From positions 1-37,751 of the forward strand of contig CAYQFA010000002.1 in NCBI GenBank assembly GCA_964416665.1: a stretch of 37,751 nt of DNA. The letters are read 5' to 3'. The position numbers were made by a program, and so were the translations under genes. Positions 1-8,225 of the stretch are shown in pieces. This stretch comes from JAKAGE01 sp964416665 (GTDB lineage Bacteria; Patescibacteriota; Minisyncoccia; UBA6257; 2-01-FULL-56-20). Below the pieces are notes generated by a model. The model saw only the letters and a list, made by a program, of their open reading frames with translations, had not been told where the DNA came from and made no database searches. The stretch's first letter is position 1, and the number at the start of each line of letters is the position of its first letter.

Positions 1-7
1 GAAGCTT

Positions 8-1951
8 GTGGCGGAAAGCAAGAAATTTTTCAGGAACTCCCTGGGAGAGTTCGTCTACTATCGCACCTATTCGCGCTGGATCGATCGTGAGCATCGCCGC
101 GAGACGTGGATCGAGACCGTGGACCGCTACATGCACTTCATGAAGGAGAACGTAAAGGATAAGCTTACGGCAGAGGAATACGCCGAGCTCCGTACGGGCA
201 TTCTGAAGCAGGAAGCGATGCCGTCGATGCGCCTTTTGCAGTTCGCCGGCCCTGCCGCGCGCAAAACAAATGTGTGCGCCTATAACTGTTCCTTCGTCGC
301 GCCGGAAAATTTCAAGGACCTTGCGGAGATCATGTACATCTCGATGTGTGGCACGGGCGTCGGGTTCTCGGTGGAGAGCAAGAACGTGCAGAAGTTCCCG
401 CAGATCGCGTTCCAGACCGGCGAGATGCTCCCGACCCACGTCATCGACGACAGTAAGGAAGGATGGGCCGATGCGTTCACGCTTGGTACCAAGGCATGGG
501 TCGAAGGGAAGGACGTCAATTTCGATTTTTCCAAACTGCGCCCCGCAGGCGCGCGGTTGAAGACGATGGGTGGCAAATCATCGGGCCCCGAACCGCTCCG
601 CCGGTTGCTTTCTTTCGCGCGCGAGAAGATCCTCACGCGCCAGGGCCGCCGCCTCCGCAACATCGATGTTCATGACATCATCTGCACGATCGGCGATTGC
701 GTCGTCGCGGGCGGCGTTCGCCGCAGCGCGATGATCTCGCTTTCCGATCTCGACGATACGGACATTCGCGATGCGAAGAAGGGCCAGTTCTATCTGAATG
801 AACCGCAGCGCATGCTTTCCAATAACTCGGCGGTCTACACCAAAAAACCGACGAACACCGAGTTCATGGAAGAGTGGGTGGCGCTCATGCAATCGGGTTC
901 CGGCGAACGCGGTATCTTCAATCGTGGTTCGCTCGCGAAGACGTTGCCGGAACGAAGGATAAAGGTGCTTAAGGAACAGAAGGGTTATTTCGACCCGTCG
1001 GGCGAGATGATCGTCGGTTCGATGGGAACGAATCCGTGCGGCGAGATCATTTTGCAGTCGAAGCAGTTCTGCAATCTTTCCGAGGTCGTTGCGCGCGCGG
1101 AGGATGATGAGGAATCGCTTACCAGGAAGATCCGCCTGGCGACCATCCTGGGGACCTATCAGGCAAGCCTGACTCATTTCCCATACCTTTCGAAGGAGTG
1201 GAAACAGCATTGCGAGAAAGAGCGCCTTCTCGGCGTCTCGATCACCGGCCAGTGGGACTGCCCGGTCGTCGGCAACAAGGACGTGCTTGCGCGGCTCAGG
1301 GAGACGGCGATCAAGACGAACGTGGAATACGCCAAGCGGTTCGGCGTGAATGCTTCGACGTGCATCACCGCCGTGAAGCCGTCAGGGACGCTTTCGCAGA
1401 CCGTGGATTGCTCATCGGGCATGCATCCGCGCCACGCGCCGTTCTACATCCGTCGTGTCCGCATCTCGGCGACCGATACGCTTTTCAAGATGTTGAAGGA
1501 CCAGGGCGTACCGTATCATTCGGAAGTGGGTCAGCCGGCGGAGAATGCCAATACTTATGTTCTGGAATTCCCGGTCAAGGCGCCTCAGGGCTCGGTCTAT
1601 AAGAACGATCTCTCGGCGCTCGATCAGTTGGAGCATTGGAAGCTCGTGAAGGTGAATTACACCGAGCATAATCCGTCGGTCACGGTCTCGGTCGGCGATG
1701 ACGAGTGGATCGCCGTTGCGAACTGGGTCTACGAGAACTGGGACATCGTCGGAGGCTTGTCATTCTTGCCGCGCGACAATCATGTGTACCAGCTTGCGCC
1801 GTACGAGACCATTGACGAGAAGCGCTATGAAGAGCTCGCAAAGCGGCTCGCACACATTGATTATTCAAAGATCATCACATACGAGAAGGCTGACGAACTT
1901 GATCTGAAAAAAGAGCTTGCGTGCGCGGGCGGGACGTGTGAGATCGTTTGA
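8..1951 (+). CDS. nrdJ: Adenosylcobalamin-dependent (class II) ribonucleotide reductase
   Basis: Makes deoxyribonucleotides using a B12-generated thiyl radical; cytosolic and oxygen independent. The catalytic block N342-P-C344-G-E346, followed 11 residues later by C355, matches the spacing of the radical and redox cysteines C408 and C419 with E410 in the monomeric Lactobacillus-type enzyme. C94 is the likely second redox cysteine. The C-terminal CAGGTC motif (C639, C644) is the shuttle pair that re-reduces the active site. At 647 residues it is shorter than the roughly 740-residue Lactobacillus protein. The start used is GTG at 8; the frame stays open to the window edge, so a few more N-terminal codons are possible. 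The stop lies 1 nt before a long palindrome (alpha-1). Family call is secure. Confidence 0.95.
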   Translation: MAESKKFFRNSLGEFVYYRTYSRWIDREHRRETWIETVDRYMHFMKENVKDKLTAEEYAELRTGILKQEAMPSMRLLQFAGPAARKTNVCAYNCSFVAPENFKDLAEIMYISMCGTGVGFSVESKNVQKFPQIAFQTGEMLPTHVIDDSKEGWADAFTLGTKAWVEGKDVNFDFSKLRPAGARLKTMGGKSSGPEPLRRLLSFAREKILTRQGRRLRNIDVHDIICTIGDCVVAGGVRRSAMISLSDLDDTDIRDAKKGQFYLNEPQRMLSNNSAVYTKKPTNTEFMEEWVALMQSGSGERGIFNRGSLAKTLPERRIKVLKEQKGYFDPSGEMIVGSMGTNPCGEIILQSKQFCNLSEVVARAEDDEESLTRKIRLATILGTYQASLTHFPYLSKEWKQHCEKERLLGVSITGQWDCPVVGNKDVLARLRETAIKTNVEYAKRFGVNASTCITAVKPSGTLSQTVDCSSGMHPRHAPFYIRRVRISATDTLFKMLKDQGVPYHSEVGQPAENANTYVLEFPVKAPQGSVYKNDLSALDQLEHWKLVKVNYTEHNPSVTVSVGDDEWIAVANWVYENWDIVGGLSFLPRDNHVYQLAPYETIDEKRYEELAKRLAHIDYSKIITYEKADELDLKKELACAGGTCEIV

Positions 1952-1952
1952 T

Positions 1953-2085
1953 TTCCATCTCGGCATAACATAACAGGCATATTTTGGGGTCGCGTCGTTT
2001 TCTGCTGAAAACGCGCTACGCCTCGGCAGCCTTCGCGCCTCCGGCATACCCCAAAATATGCCTGTTATGTTATGCCGAGATGGAA
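1953..2085. repeat. Palindromic element alpha-1 (37-bp arms, 59-nt core)
   Basis: Arms 1953-1989 and 2049-2085 are perfect reverse complements over 37 bp. They enclose a core (1990-2048) that recurs at 21896-21953 and 37066-37123 while the arms are unrelated between loci. The core contains an inner hairpin, CGTTTTC-TGCT-GAAAACG, and a GC-rich second stem. The element begins just after the nrdJ stop codon. Confidence 0.9.
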
Positions 2086-2107
2086 CCAAGTTATCTAAAT
2101 TAACAGA

Positions 2108-2143
2108 AAACACAAAAGACCCACCAACGGGTCTTTTGTGTTT
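2108..2143. terminator. Bidirectional intrinsic terminator
   Basis: A 15-bp perfect stem (2108-2122 with 2129-2143) has a six-base loop ACCAAC. Its A-rich left and T-rich right arms allow termination in both directions, between nrdJ and the leftward tRNA. From here to 2250 I see no gene. Confidence 0.75.
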
Positions 2144-2250
2144 AGTCCAACACGATGTTGGGTCCGGCTCGCCACCCGGTACGTTTATTGTAGTAAAAAT
2201 AAAACAGTAGTCAAATTCCTTTTAATTATTTTTTAATTTTCCCCGGCGAG

Positions 2251-2321
2251 TGGTGGAGATGAGGGGGATCGAACCCCTTAGACCCGGGTGACGAGCCAGG
2301 TCCAGCGACCGTGCCATCCCC
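2251..2321 (-). tRNA. Atypical tRNA-like gene (anticodon uncertain, CGT or GTC)
   Basis: Read leftward, the acceptor GGGGATG pairs with CATCTCC, the T-arm is AGGGG-TTCGATC-CCCCT, and an encoded CCA follows discriminator A. The middle is abnormal: only about 12 nt lie between position 9 and the anticodon stem, so the D-arm is shortened. The anticodon stem CCTGG/CCCGG has a T-C mismatch around loop CTCGTCA. That loop gives anticodon CGT (Thr) with an unusual C37; an eight-base loop would instead centre GTC (Asp). It lies 76 bp downstream of gpsA on the same strand. It may be a divergent or degenerate tRNA. Confidence 0.6.
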
Positions 2322-2397
2322 ACCACGGAGCTATCATAACGGAAGGCACATCAAGAATTTATTAAATTGCGGCGGTTGTCTTAATCGCTACGCCTTT

Positions 2398-3297
2398 TTA
2401 TTTCCTTTTTTCAAAGAATGCGTCGAGCGCCGCCTTTGCCGGCTCGTGGTCTGCGCAGATCTTTCCTACCAGGCCGAGGAGTGGGAAGTTGGCGGCGTCC
2501 GCGCCGAGGCGTACGGTGAACGCAGGAAGAGAAAGAAGGCCTTCGCCGGGTACGGTGCACGTTCCCGTCGCCACGATCTCGTCACCTGTTTTTCGGTTGC
2601 GTGAATAGGGGCTGTATCCCGTCGCAACGAGGTCGCCAACGCCGGCAGTTCCCAATATGATCTTTTCATCGGCTCCGAGTATCTTGCCGATTCCGACCAT
2701 TTCCTCGATCGCCTGTGCGACGAACCATCCCTTCTCATTCCCGCTCACGTTGATGCCATCGGCGATGCCAAGCACGACCGCGTAGATGTTTTTGAGGACG
2801 CCTGCGAGAGCGACGCTCAGCAGATCATCGGACGGTTCGGCTTTGAATTGTGGCGACGAAAAGAGGTCGCAAAGCGCCGCGCGGAGGGCCTCAGCCTTTG
2901 ACGCAATGACCGCGGCAGCGTTTCCGCCCATCGAGATCTCTTCGGCGAGCATCGGTCCGCCGATCACAGCAAGGGGATATGCTCCCGCCATTTCAGAAAA
3001 AAGTTCCGGCATTATTTTCCCCGTCGTGCCATCGATCCCTTTTGCAAAGGACACAAAAGGACATTCCGGCTTTACGAGTGGCACGACGCTGGCGATCGCC
3101 TCCCGCATGGCGGGCGACGGCACGCAGAAGAAAACGGCATCGGCAGCCGGAGCGATCTCTTTTAACGGTTTCTGGTCGGGGAAGCGCGCCGTATCCGCGT
3201 CCCAAACGGCGATCGTCGCACCTTTCTTTTCAAGAAGCATCTTGATGGCCTGTCCGAGTCTGCCTCCACCCATCACCACGATATTTTTTAGTTCCAT
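2398..3297 (-). CDS. gpsA: NAD(P)-dependent glycerol-3-phosphate dehydrogenase
   Basis: Reduces dihydroxyacetone phosphate to sn-glycerol-3-phosphate, the backbone of phospholipids; cytosolic. The 299-residue protein has an N-terminal Rossmann dinucleotide loop (GGGRLGQ, about residues 10-16), the F-A-K86 segment, GGPMLAEE near 113-120, K169 in VLKNIYA, and the C-terminal signature GVGDL...SRNRKTG (219-238). The frame is open upstream to 3531, but that extension overlaps ribH and is unlike GpsA. ATG at 3297 immediately precedes the Rossmann strand and has a -10-like box 6 nt upstream. It is the last gene of the rib cluster, 20 bp after ribH, and may also have its own promoter. Confidence 0.93.
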   Translation of the reverse strand: MELKNIVVMGGGRLGQAIKMLLEKKGATIAVWDADTARFPDQKPLKEIAPAADAVFFCVPSPAMREAIASVVPLVKPECPFVSFAKGIDGTTGKIMPELFSEMAGAYPLAVIGGPMLAEEISMGGNAAAVIASKAEALRAALCDLFSSPQFKAEPSDDLLSVALAGVLKNIYAVVLGIADGINVSGNEKGWFVAQAIEEMVGIGKILGADEKIILGTAGVGDLVATGYSPYSRNRKTGDEIVATGTCTVPGEGLLSLPAFTVRLGADAANFPLLGLVGKICADHEPAKAALDAFFEKRK

Positions 3298-3303
3298 GTG
3301 TTT

Positions 3304-3309
3304 AGTATA
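3304..3309 (-). promoter_or_regulatory. Candidate -10 box for gpsA
   Basis: TATACT on the minus strand ends 6 nt before the gpsA ATG, matching the short-leader pattern seen elsewhere in the window. No clear -35 is visible. Confidence 0.4.
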
Positions 3310-3317
3310 ACAACTTT

Positions 3318-3782
3318 CTATTTCAACTTTGCCATTATTACCGCCGTGAGCGCGGCTTCGACGCCCTTGTTTCCTTTTCCCGTGGAGCGCGCCTTCGCCT
3401 GCGCGAGATTGTTCGTGGTGAGCACGCCGAACGCTATCGGTGTTTTGTATTGCAGCGAAAGGTCCATAATGCCGTTCGTCGCTGCCGTAGCGATGTAAAC
3501 GTCGTGGGTGGTCTCGCCCTTCATGACGCATGCGAGCGTGATAAGCGCGTCATATTTTCCGCTCTTTAAAAGAGCGAGGCATCCAAAGGGGACTTCAAAT
3601 CCGCCCGGGACGTGTACGGTGCGGATGTTGTTCTTTTTTACCTTACACGCTTCAAGTGTTTTGAGCGCGCCTTCGAGCATCGGGCCGGTGATGTCGGTAT
3701 TGAAATCGGAAACGACGATGCCGATGCGGAGGTCTGAACCATCGGGGCGATCGACGTTCTGTATATGATTTTTTCTTTGCAT
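3318..3782 (-). CDS. ribH: 6,7-dimethyl-8-ribityllumazine synthase
   Basis: Condenses 5-amino-6-ribitylaminouracil with 3,4-dihydroxy-2-butanone 4-phosphate to give lumazine, the penultimate step of riboflavin synthesis; usually a multi-subunit shell. The 154-residue protein has the family motifs VVSDFN (24-29), VPGGFEVP (58-65) and GETTHDVY (89-96), the last containing the catalytic histidine H93, then RSTGKGNKG near 132-140. The start ATG at 3782 is chosen because the longer frame upstream overlaps ribE and shows no family similarity. It lies 19 bp after ribE and 20 bp before gpsA in one leftward run. No Shine-Dalgarno is visible. Confidence 0.93.
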   Translation of the reverse strand: MQRKNHIQNVDRPDGSDLRIGIVVSDFNTDITGPMLEGALKTLEACKVKKNNIRTVHVPGGFEVPFGCLALLKSGKYDALITLACVMKGETTHDVYIATAATNGIMDLSLQYKTPIAFGVLTTNNLAQAKARSTGKGNKGVEAALTAVIMAKLK

Positions 3783-3801
3783 GGCTATTTTACTTTCGGA
3801 T

Positions 3802-4392
3802 TTATTTATTTTTTTTGAGCAACGCCTCGATATAGCGCGCGAGCATATCCACTTCAAGATTGACCTTATCGCCCTTGGCAAGGTTTTGCAAATTGGTGTG
3901 ACGAAGGGTGTAGCTGACGAGCGAGACGCTGAACCAATTTTTGCCGACGTCAACCACGGTCAGGCTTACCCCGTTCACGCAAACGGACCCTTTTTTTGCG
4001 ATGAACTTTTTATACTGCTGTGGGAACCCGATCTTTATAACGGCAGAATTGGCCGCGTCTTTTCTATCCAAAACATCGCCCGTTGCATCAATGTGCCCTT
4101 GCACAATGTGGCCGTCCAGCCGATCGTTCAATTTAAGCGATTGTTCCAAATTTACGCGCGCGCCTTTTTTGAGCGTGCCCACGGTTGTTATTTTGAGCGT
4201 CTCCGGCATATATTCCACCTCGAACGTTTTTGGCGCGAGGCGGCAAACGGTCGAACAAACACCGTTGACGTTGATGCTGTCGCCAAGGGTAATGCTCCAG
4301 CCGCGCGGGCGCTCTATACCAACACGCAGACCGTCTCGTCCGTGCGAAACGCTGGTGATTTTTTGAACAGCGGCGATTATTCCCGTAAACAT
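3802..4392 (-). CDS. ribE: Riboflavin synthase (alpha subunit)
   Basis: Dismutates two lumazine molecules to riboflavin plus the pyrimidine precursor that RibH reuses. The 196-residue protein starts with the family hallmark MFTGII. It consists of two homologous barrels, shown by paired motifs NVNGVCSTV (41-49) and CVNGVSLTV (138-146), with GHIVQGHID (94-102) at the substrate site. Length is typical for the family. Its start overlaps the end of the riboflavin kinase gene by 16 bp, suggesting translational coupling, and ribH follows after 19 bp. Confidence 0.95.
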   Translation of the reverse strand: MFTGIIAAVQKITSVSHGRDGLRVGIERPRGWSITLGDSINVNGVCSTVCRLAPKTFEVEYMPETLKITTVGTLKKGARVNLEQSLKLNDRLDGHIVQGHIDATGDVLDRKDAANSAVIKIGFPQQYKKFIAKKGSVCVNGVSLTVVDVGKNWFSVSLVSYTLRHTNLQNLAKGDKVNLEVDMLARYIEALLKKNK

Positions 4393-4745
4393 AGTTTTTT
4401 TATGGTTGCGATGTCTTGTGCGATTCCGGCAATGAGGTCTTTTTCGCTGGAAAATTTTTTTACATCCCGGACCTTGCGGGCGACGCGAAAGACAAGCGCC
4501 TCGCCGTACAAATTTCCTGAAAAATCCAGAAGATGGGCCTCGATCACGTTTTCCCCGTCCTCTTTATAGATCGCCGCGGGATAGGCGATACCATTCCACA
4601 CGACGCTGCCCGCATAGATGCCGCTTGGAACATCGCGCTCGCAGGCGATGTTCGCGGTCGGATAGCCGAGCTCGGTCGCTTCCTTTTTCCCTTCGGCCAC
4701 GATGCCGCTTACCTCGAAAAGCACGGTCTCGCCCTTTTTCTCCAT
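4377..4745 (-). CDS. Stand-alone riboflavin kinase (RibF kinase domain only)
   Basis: Phosphorylates riboflavin to FMN. The 122-residue protein is only the kinase half of bifunctional RibF: GxVxxGxxxATxLGYPTANI (about 14-33) forms the flavin/ATP loop with the PTAN motif, and HLLDFSGNLYG (71-81) supplies the other conserved face. No FAD-synthetase nucleotidyltransferase domain is present here, so FAD synthesis must come from elsewhere or be absent. ATG at 4745 is preferred over TTG at 4754 because a well-spaced promoter ends at 4754. It is the first gene of the leftward ribF-ribE-ribH-gpsA run. Confidence 0.9.
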   Translation of the reverse strand: MEKKGETVLFEVSGIVAEGKKEATELGYPTANIACERDVPSGIYAGSVVWNGIAYPAAIYKEDGENVIEAHLLDFSGNLYGEALVFRVARKVRDVKKFSSEKDLIAGIAQDIATIKKLCLRE

Positions 4746-4753
4746 TGATTCCA

Positions 4754-4782
4754 ATCGTATGCCAAGCCGAGAAGCCCGTCAA
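4754..4782 (-). promoter_or_regulatory. Promoter of the riboflavin/gpsA cluster
   Basis: On the minus strand TTGACG (4777-4782) and TACGAT (4754-4759) are separated by 17 bp. The start codon lies 8 nt past the -10, implying a leaderless or near-leaderless mRNA. Confidence 0.65.
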
Positions 4783-4828
4783 AGGTTGAAATTCCGCCCA
4801 AATCGCGGATAATGTAAGGAACGTTATC

Positions 4829-5944
4829 ATGCTCCGCGCGAAACAATACGTCCGCATCGTCTTTAAATATCTCGTTTATCTTTTTGCCGTCGTTGGTTTC
4901 GTTTTGGTTGCCGGATTTTTCGCAGTGAAGTGGCACTGGACGGATGTAAAAGGGATCATTGATCTGAACGACAGGGAATTCTTGGATACCGCTGCGGGTA
5001 ACGCGAGCGATACGGGTGGCTACGTCGAGGCGAGCAGTTCGTTTGCCGCGCCGGAGATCCCGTTCTCGTGCAAACTTATTGATCTTGCAAAATATTCGCC
5101 GCGCGATGCGAAAAACATCATCACTGCGTATCGGGAGACCGGGTCAGTGGACCTCGCGGATCGCATGTTCGCATCGCTTGCGATAGCGGCGGCCACAAGC
5201 TCCCCGTTGCAGAGCGAGCTGTCCGGTTGTGATGCCGCGGGAGCGAGCCCGATCCTGGACGCGGGTCCGTCGAGCACCAGCGTGTACGCATGGGTCAATA
5301 CACCGGACTGGCAGGTGCTGCAGGCGGCGGTCACAAAAGACGAACCGGTGATCGCGCGCGTTTCCACGGAGACCGGCGTGGAGCCGCGCCTTATCGTCGC
5401 GCAGCTCGTCAGCGAACAGATGCGCATCTATAATTCCGAGCGCACGCTTTACGAGAACGTCTTCGCCCCGCTTAAAATTCTTGGCAGCGAAACGCAGTTT
5501 TCGCTTGGCGTCACCGGCATGAAAGAACAGACGGCGGAGCAGGTCGAGCAAAACCTTATGGCCTCGTCATCGGTTTATTATCCGGGCGCGCAGTATGAAC
5601 ATTTGCTGGATTTTACCACGACCGACCCGACCGCCGAACGCGTCGAGCGGATCACCGATCAGCACGACCACTATTATTCCTATCTTTACACCGCGCTCTA
5701 TCTCAAGGAAATAATGGCGCAGTGGTCCAATGCGGGGTTCGATATTTCCGATCGGCCGGAGATCCTGAGCACGCTCTATGATTTAGGGTTTGTCGGCTCG
5801 CACCCGAACGCGACGCCGCACACCGGTGGGACGTCCATCACGATCAACGGACAGGACTATACGTTCGGTTCGCTGGGCTATGAATTTTATTATTCCGGCG
5901 AACTTGCGGACGTTTTCCCGTTTTCTGTTTCATCCGCGAAATGA
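4829..5944 (+). CDS. Membrane-anchored protein of unknown function, possibly lysozyme-like
   Basis: I cannot name this gene with confidence. The 371-residue product has short basic residues, then one transmembrane helix (about 12-34), and a large exported region. The segment around residues 185-245 (TGVEPRLIVAQLVSEQMR, later SLGVTGMKEQTAEQVEQNL) recalls lysozyme-like or DUF1402-type folds in which a glutamate follows a T-G-V-x-P stretch. That resemblance is from memory of the motif only. The remainder is rich in Tyr and acidic residues. An AAGGA sequence precedes the start by about 8 nt. It is divergent from the rib cluster and 15 bp upstream of cydA. Confidence 0.6.
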   Translation: MLRAKQYVRIVFKYLVYLFAVVGFVLVAGFFAVKWHWTDVKGIIDLNDREFLDTAAGNASDTGGYVEASSSFAAPEIPFSCKLIDLAKYSPRDAKNIITAYRETGSVDLADRMFASLAIAAATSSPLQSELSGCDAAGASPILDAGPSSTSVYAWVNTPDWQVLQAAVTKDEPVIARVSTETGVEPRLIVAQLVSEQMRIYNSERTLYENVFAPLKILGSETQFSLGVTGMKEQTAEQVEQNLMASSSVYYPGAQYEHLLDFTTTDPTAERVERITDQHDHYYSYLYTALYLKEIMAQWSNAGFDISDRPEILSTLYDLGFVGSHPNATPHTGGTSITINGQDYTFGSLGYEFYYSGELADVFPFSVSSAK

Positions 5945-5946
5945 TT

Positions 5947-5952
5947 TATAAT
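5947..5952 (+). promoter_or_regulatory. Candidate -10 box for cydA
   Basis: A perfect TATAAT ends 7 nt before the cydA ATG, immediately after the upstream stop codon. The -35 is weak. It suggests a leaderless cydAB transcript. Confidence 0.5.
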
Positions 5953-5959
5953 TGACCTT

Positions 5960-7270
5960 ATGGATGTCGTTGAAGCCGGACGGGCATTTATGGGGAGCAC
6001 TATGGCGTTCCACATTTTTTTCGCCTTATTCGGCGTGGGCATCCCGCTCATGGTCTCACTTGCCGAATTGATCGGCATCGTGAGGGGGGATGATGATTTT
6101 ATGACGATGGCGAAACGTTGGACGTTCGCGATGACTGTGCTCTTTGTCGCCGGCGCGATATCGGGAACCATCATCTCGGTCGTCTTCGCGGTGCTTCTCC
6201 CGCCGTTCATGGCGTTCATCAGCAAGGTGGTGATCCTGCCGTTCAGCCTCGAAACATACGCGTTCTTCCTTGAAGCGATATTTCTCGGCATTTACGCGTA
6301 CACATGGGACCGGTTCAAAAATAAATGGGTACACTGGCTCACGTCGCTGCCGCTGATCATCGGTTCCGCCGCCTCTGCGTTCTTTATCACCACCGTGAAC
6401 GCCTTCATGACCGCGCCGCAAGGGTTCACCGACGTGAACGGCGTCATCTCCAACGTGAACCAATGGGTCGCGATGTTCAACCCGGCGACCGCGACAAAAA
6501 CAACACATTCGATATTTTCCTATTATGCAACGACGGCGTTCGTTTTTGCGGCGATCGCGGCGGTCCAATTCATGCGGAGGAAAAGGGCCGATGCCCCGGC
6601 GCGGCGTTACGGCGAAAAGATGCTTGCATTCTCGTTGGCGGTCGCTTTTATTTTCTCCATTGCGACCGTGGTGGCGGGGGACAGTTCCGCGCGTTTCATC
6701 GCACAAAACGCCCCGGAGCAATTCGCCGCTTCCGAGGGCGTGATGCAGACCGAGCAGAATGCCCCGTTCACCGCACTTGGCATCGTGACGCCGAGCGGGA
6801 TCAAGGATGGTATCGTCATGCCCGGCCTTCTCAGCCTCCTTGCCGGCGGATCGTTCCGTACGGTCGTCGTAGGCCTCAGCGCGTTCGACCCGTCAACGTG
6901 GCCACCGCTCATCATCCACTATTATTTCGACGGTATGGTCGGCATCGGCATATTGATGGTGGTGGTTCCTCTTCTCTTTTTCGCATTGTGGAAACGCCGT
7001 GCGCGGTGGGCGTTTTCGAAGGCGATGTCCTGGACGATCTTCGTGACCGGCCTTTTGTCGGTCGCCGCCGTCGAGTTGGGTTGGATGTTCACCGAGATGG
7101 GCCGCCAGCCGTATACCATCCGCGGGATCATGTTTACAAAAGATGCCTTCACCTCATCGCCCACGGTGATGGCCTACGCGGTCATCTTTCCCGTTTTCTA
7201 TGTCGTCCTCGCCATCGTAACGGCGTGGGTGCTCGTTTCCCATTATAAAAACACAGACCACCAAAGATAA
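5960..7270 (+). CDS. cydA: Cytochrome bd-type quinol oxidase subunit I
   Basis: Heme-bearing subunit of a membrane quinol:O2 oxidoreductase. The 436-residue protein has the helices and heme ligands of the family: H18 in the first helix, H183 in TTHSIFSYYATTAF, M326 in FDGMVGIG, acidic E98 and E105 in the LETYAFFLE helix, and the GRQPY motif at 381-385. The Q-loop GDSSARFIAQNAPEQFAASEG (240-260) is short. It carries Gln254 where E. coli has Lys252, keeps Glu259, and has Asp near the position of Arg391. These departures point to a divergent bd subfamily. cydB starts 3 bp after its stop. Confidence 0.9.
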   Translation: MDVVEAGRAFMGSTMAFHIFFALFGVGIPLMVSLAELIGIVRGDDDFMTMAKRWTFAMTVLFVAGAISGTIISVVFAVLLPPFMAFISKVVILPFSLETYAFFLEAIFLGIYAYTWDRFKNKWVHWLTSLPLIIGSAASAFFITTVNAFMTAPQGFTDVNGVISNVNQWVAMFNPATATKTTHSIFSYYATTAFVFAAIAAVQFMRRKRADAPARRYGEKMLAFSLAVAFIFSIATVVAGDSSARFIAQNAPEQFAASEGVMQTEQNAPFTALGIVTPSGIKDGIVMPGLLSLLAGGSFRTVVVGLSAFDPSTWPPLIIHYYFDGMVGIGILMVVVPLLFFALWKRRARWAFSKAMSWTIFVTGLLSVAAVELGWMFTEMGRQPYTIRGIMFTKDAFTSSPTVMAYAVIFPVFYVVLAIVTAWVLVSHYKNTDHQR

Positions 7271-7273
7271 TTT

Positions 7274-8221
7274 ATGGAATACTGCGCCGCCTCGCTTGTC
7301 GTCGTTTCGCTCTTTGTCTACGCCGTGCTTTTCTGCATCGAGTGCGGAGCGACGCTGTTTATGGCGGAGCCTGAATTATTAGGGAGCGAAAGCGCGGTGC
7401 GAAGTTACATCAATCCGGCATGGGAAACGACCAATGTTTTTTTGGTCACGGCATTCATCTCGCTCATCGCGTTCTTTCCCGGTGCATTTCCTCTTTGGAG
7501 CCGCGCGCTCATCGTGCCCTTTTTGGTCTTTCTGGTGGTGATGGGCGCACGCATCATCGGTATGCTCAGAATTTTCTATGCGGCAAAGAGCGGCCGCGTG
7601 ATGAGACTGTTTCTTTTTATATCAAGCTTCGCCGCGCCTGTCGTTTTTGCCGCCGGTATCATGCCGTTCTTTCTCGCCGGGGCAACGCCGGCCGATGGAT
7701 CGTGGTGGTTGCTTGCTCCCGGTTTTGCGATGATCGCATTTGCATCAACGGTATTTCTTTCGTCATCGTTTTTCGCATATGCAGAGCGGCCGTCGCATCC
7801 TTCGGCCCGCCTGAATTTCCTCCTTCGTTTCGCGCTCATCTTTTTCCTCTCCGCTGCCTTTGTCCTGGTCTTTGTTTTGGAGAATGCGGCGCCGCATATT
7901 ATGGCGGGAATAAGCACCGCGCTCACGGCGTTCGGTTTACTTGCGGTCATCGATCTTGTCATTAGCCTTGCCCGCAACGGACGGTACTTTGGTTTGCGCC
8001 TTCTTCTGGCCCTCGCTCTTTTTGCAACACTGTTTTTTGGCATCGCGTTTTCGCAGCTGCCGTACCTCATTTACCCCGCGGCGACCATTTTCACCGCCTT
8101 CACCGATCCTGCTTCGGCGGGCATCATGTTGGGCGCAGCGGCAGTCGCTGCTGTTTTTCTTGTCCCTGCGCTCGCCTTGCTCTATTACCTTTCGCTCCAT
8201 AAGAAACGGGAGTATAAATAG
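7274..8221 (+). CDS. cydB: Cytochrome bd-type oxidase subunit II
   Basis: Partner of CydA in the quinol oxidase. The 315-residue, very hydrophobic protein has about eight predicted helices. Near its N-terminus is the CydB-like stretch ECGATLFMAEPELLG...INPAWETTNVFLV (about 23-58), matching the region where CydB normally has an F-D-L-G motif and the W-(E/D)-x-N/T-x-V segment. Near the C-terminus is FSQLPYLIYP (about 259-268), as in the family. Sequence conservation is low, so position next to cydA supports the call. There is no Shine-Dalgarno; the 3-bp gap suggests translational coupling. Confidence 0.82.
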   Translation: MEYCAASLVVVSLFVYAVLFCIECGATLFMAEPELLGSESAVRSYINPAWETTNVFLVTAFISLIAFFPGAFPLWSRALIVPFLVFLVVMGARIIGMLRIFYAAKSGRVMRLFLFISSFAAPVVFAAGIMPFFLAGATPADGSWWLLAPGFAMIAFASTVFLSSSFFAYAERPSHPSARLNFLLRFALIFFLSAAFVLVFVLENAAPHIMAGISTALTAFGLLAVIDLVISLARNGRYFGLRLLLALALFATLFFGIAFSQLPYLIYPAATIFTAFTDPASAGIMLGAAAVAAVFLVPALALLYYLSLHKKREYK

Positions 8222-8225
8222 CTTT

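Noticed and set aside
578..1210. 210-codon leftward open frame inside nrdJ
   Set aside because: Arg/Asp-rich shadow antisense to a clear catalytic gene; no family motif, promoter or start signal.
3298..3531. N-terminal extension of gpsA
   Set aside because: Overlaps ribH and shows no similarity to GpsA; a -10 box and ATG at 3297 fit better.
6325..7248. 307-codon rightward open frame inside cydA
   Set aside because: Other-frame shadow of cydA with Arg/His-rich composition and no motif.
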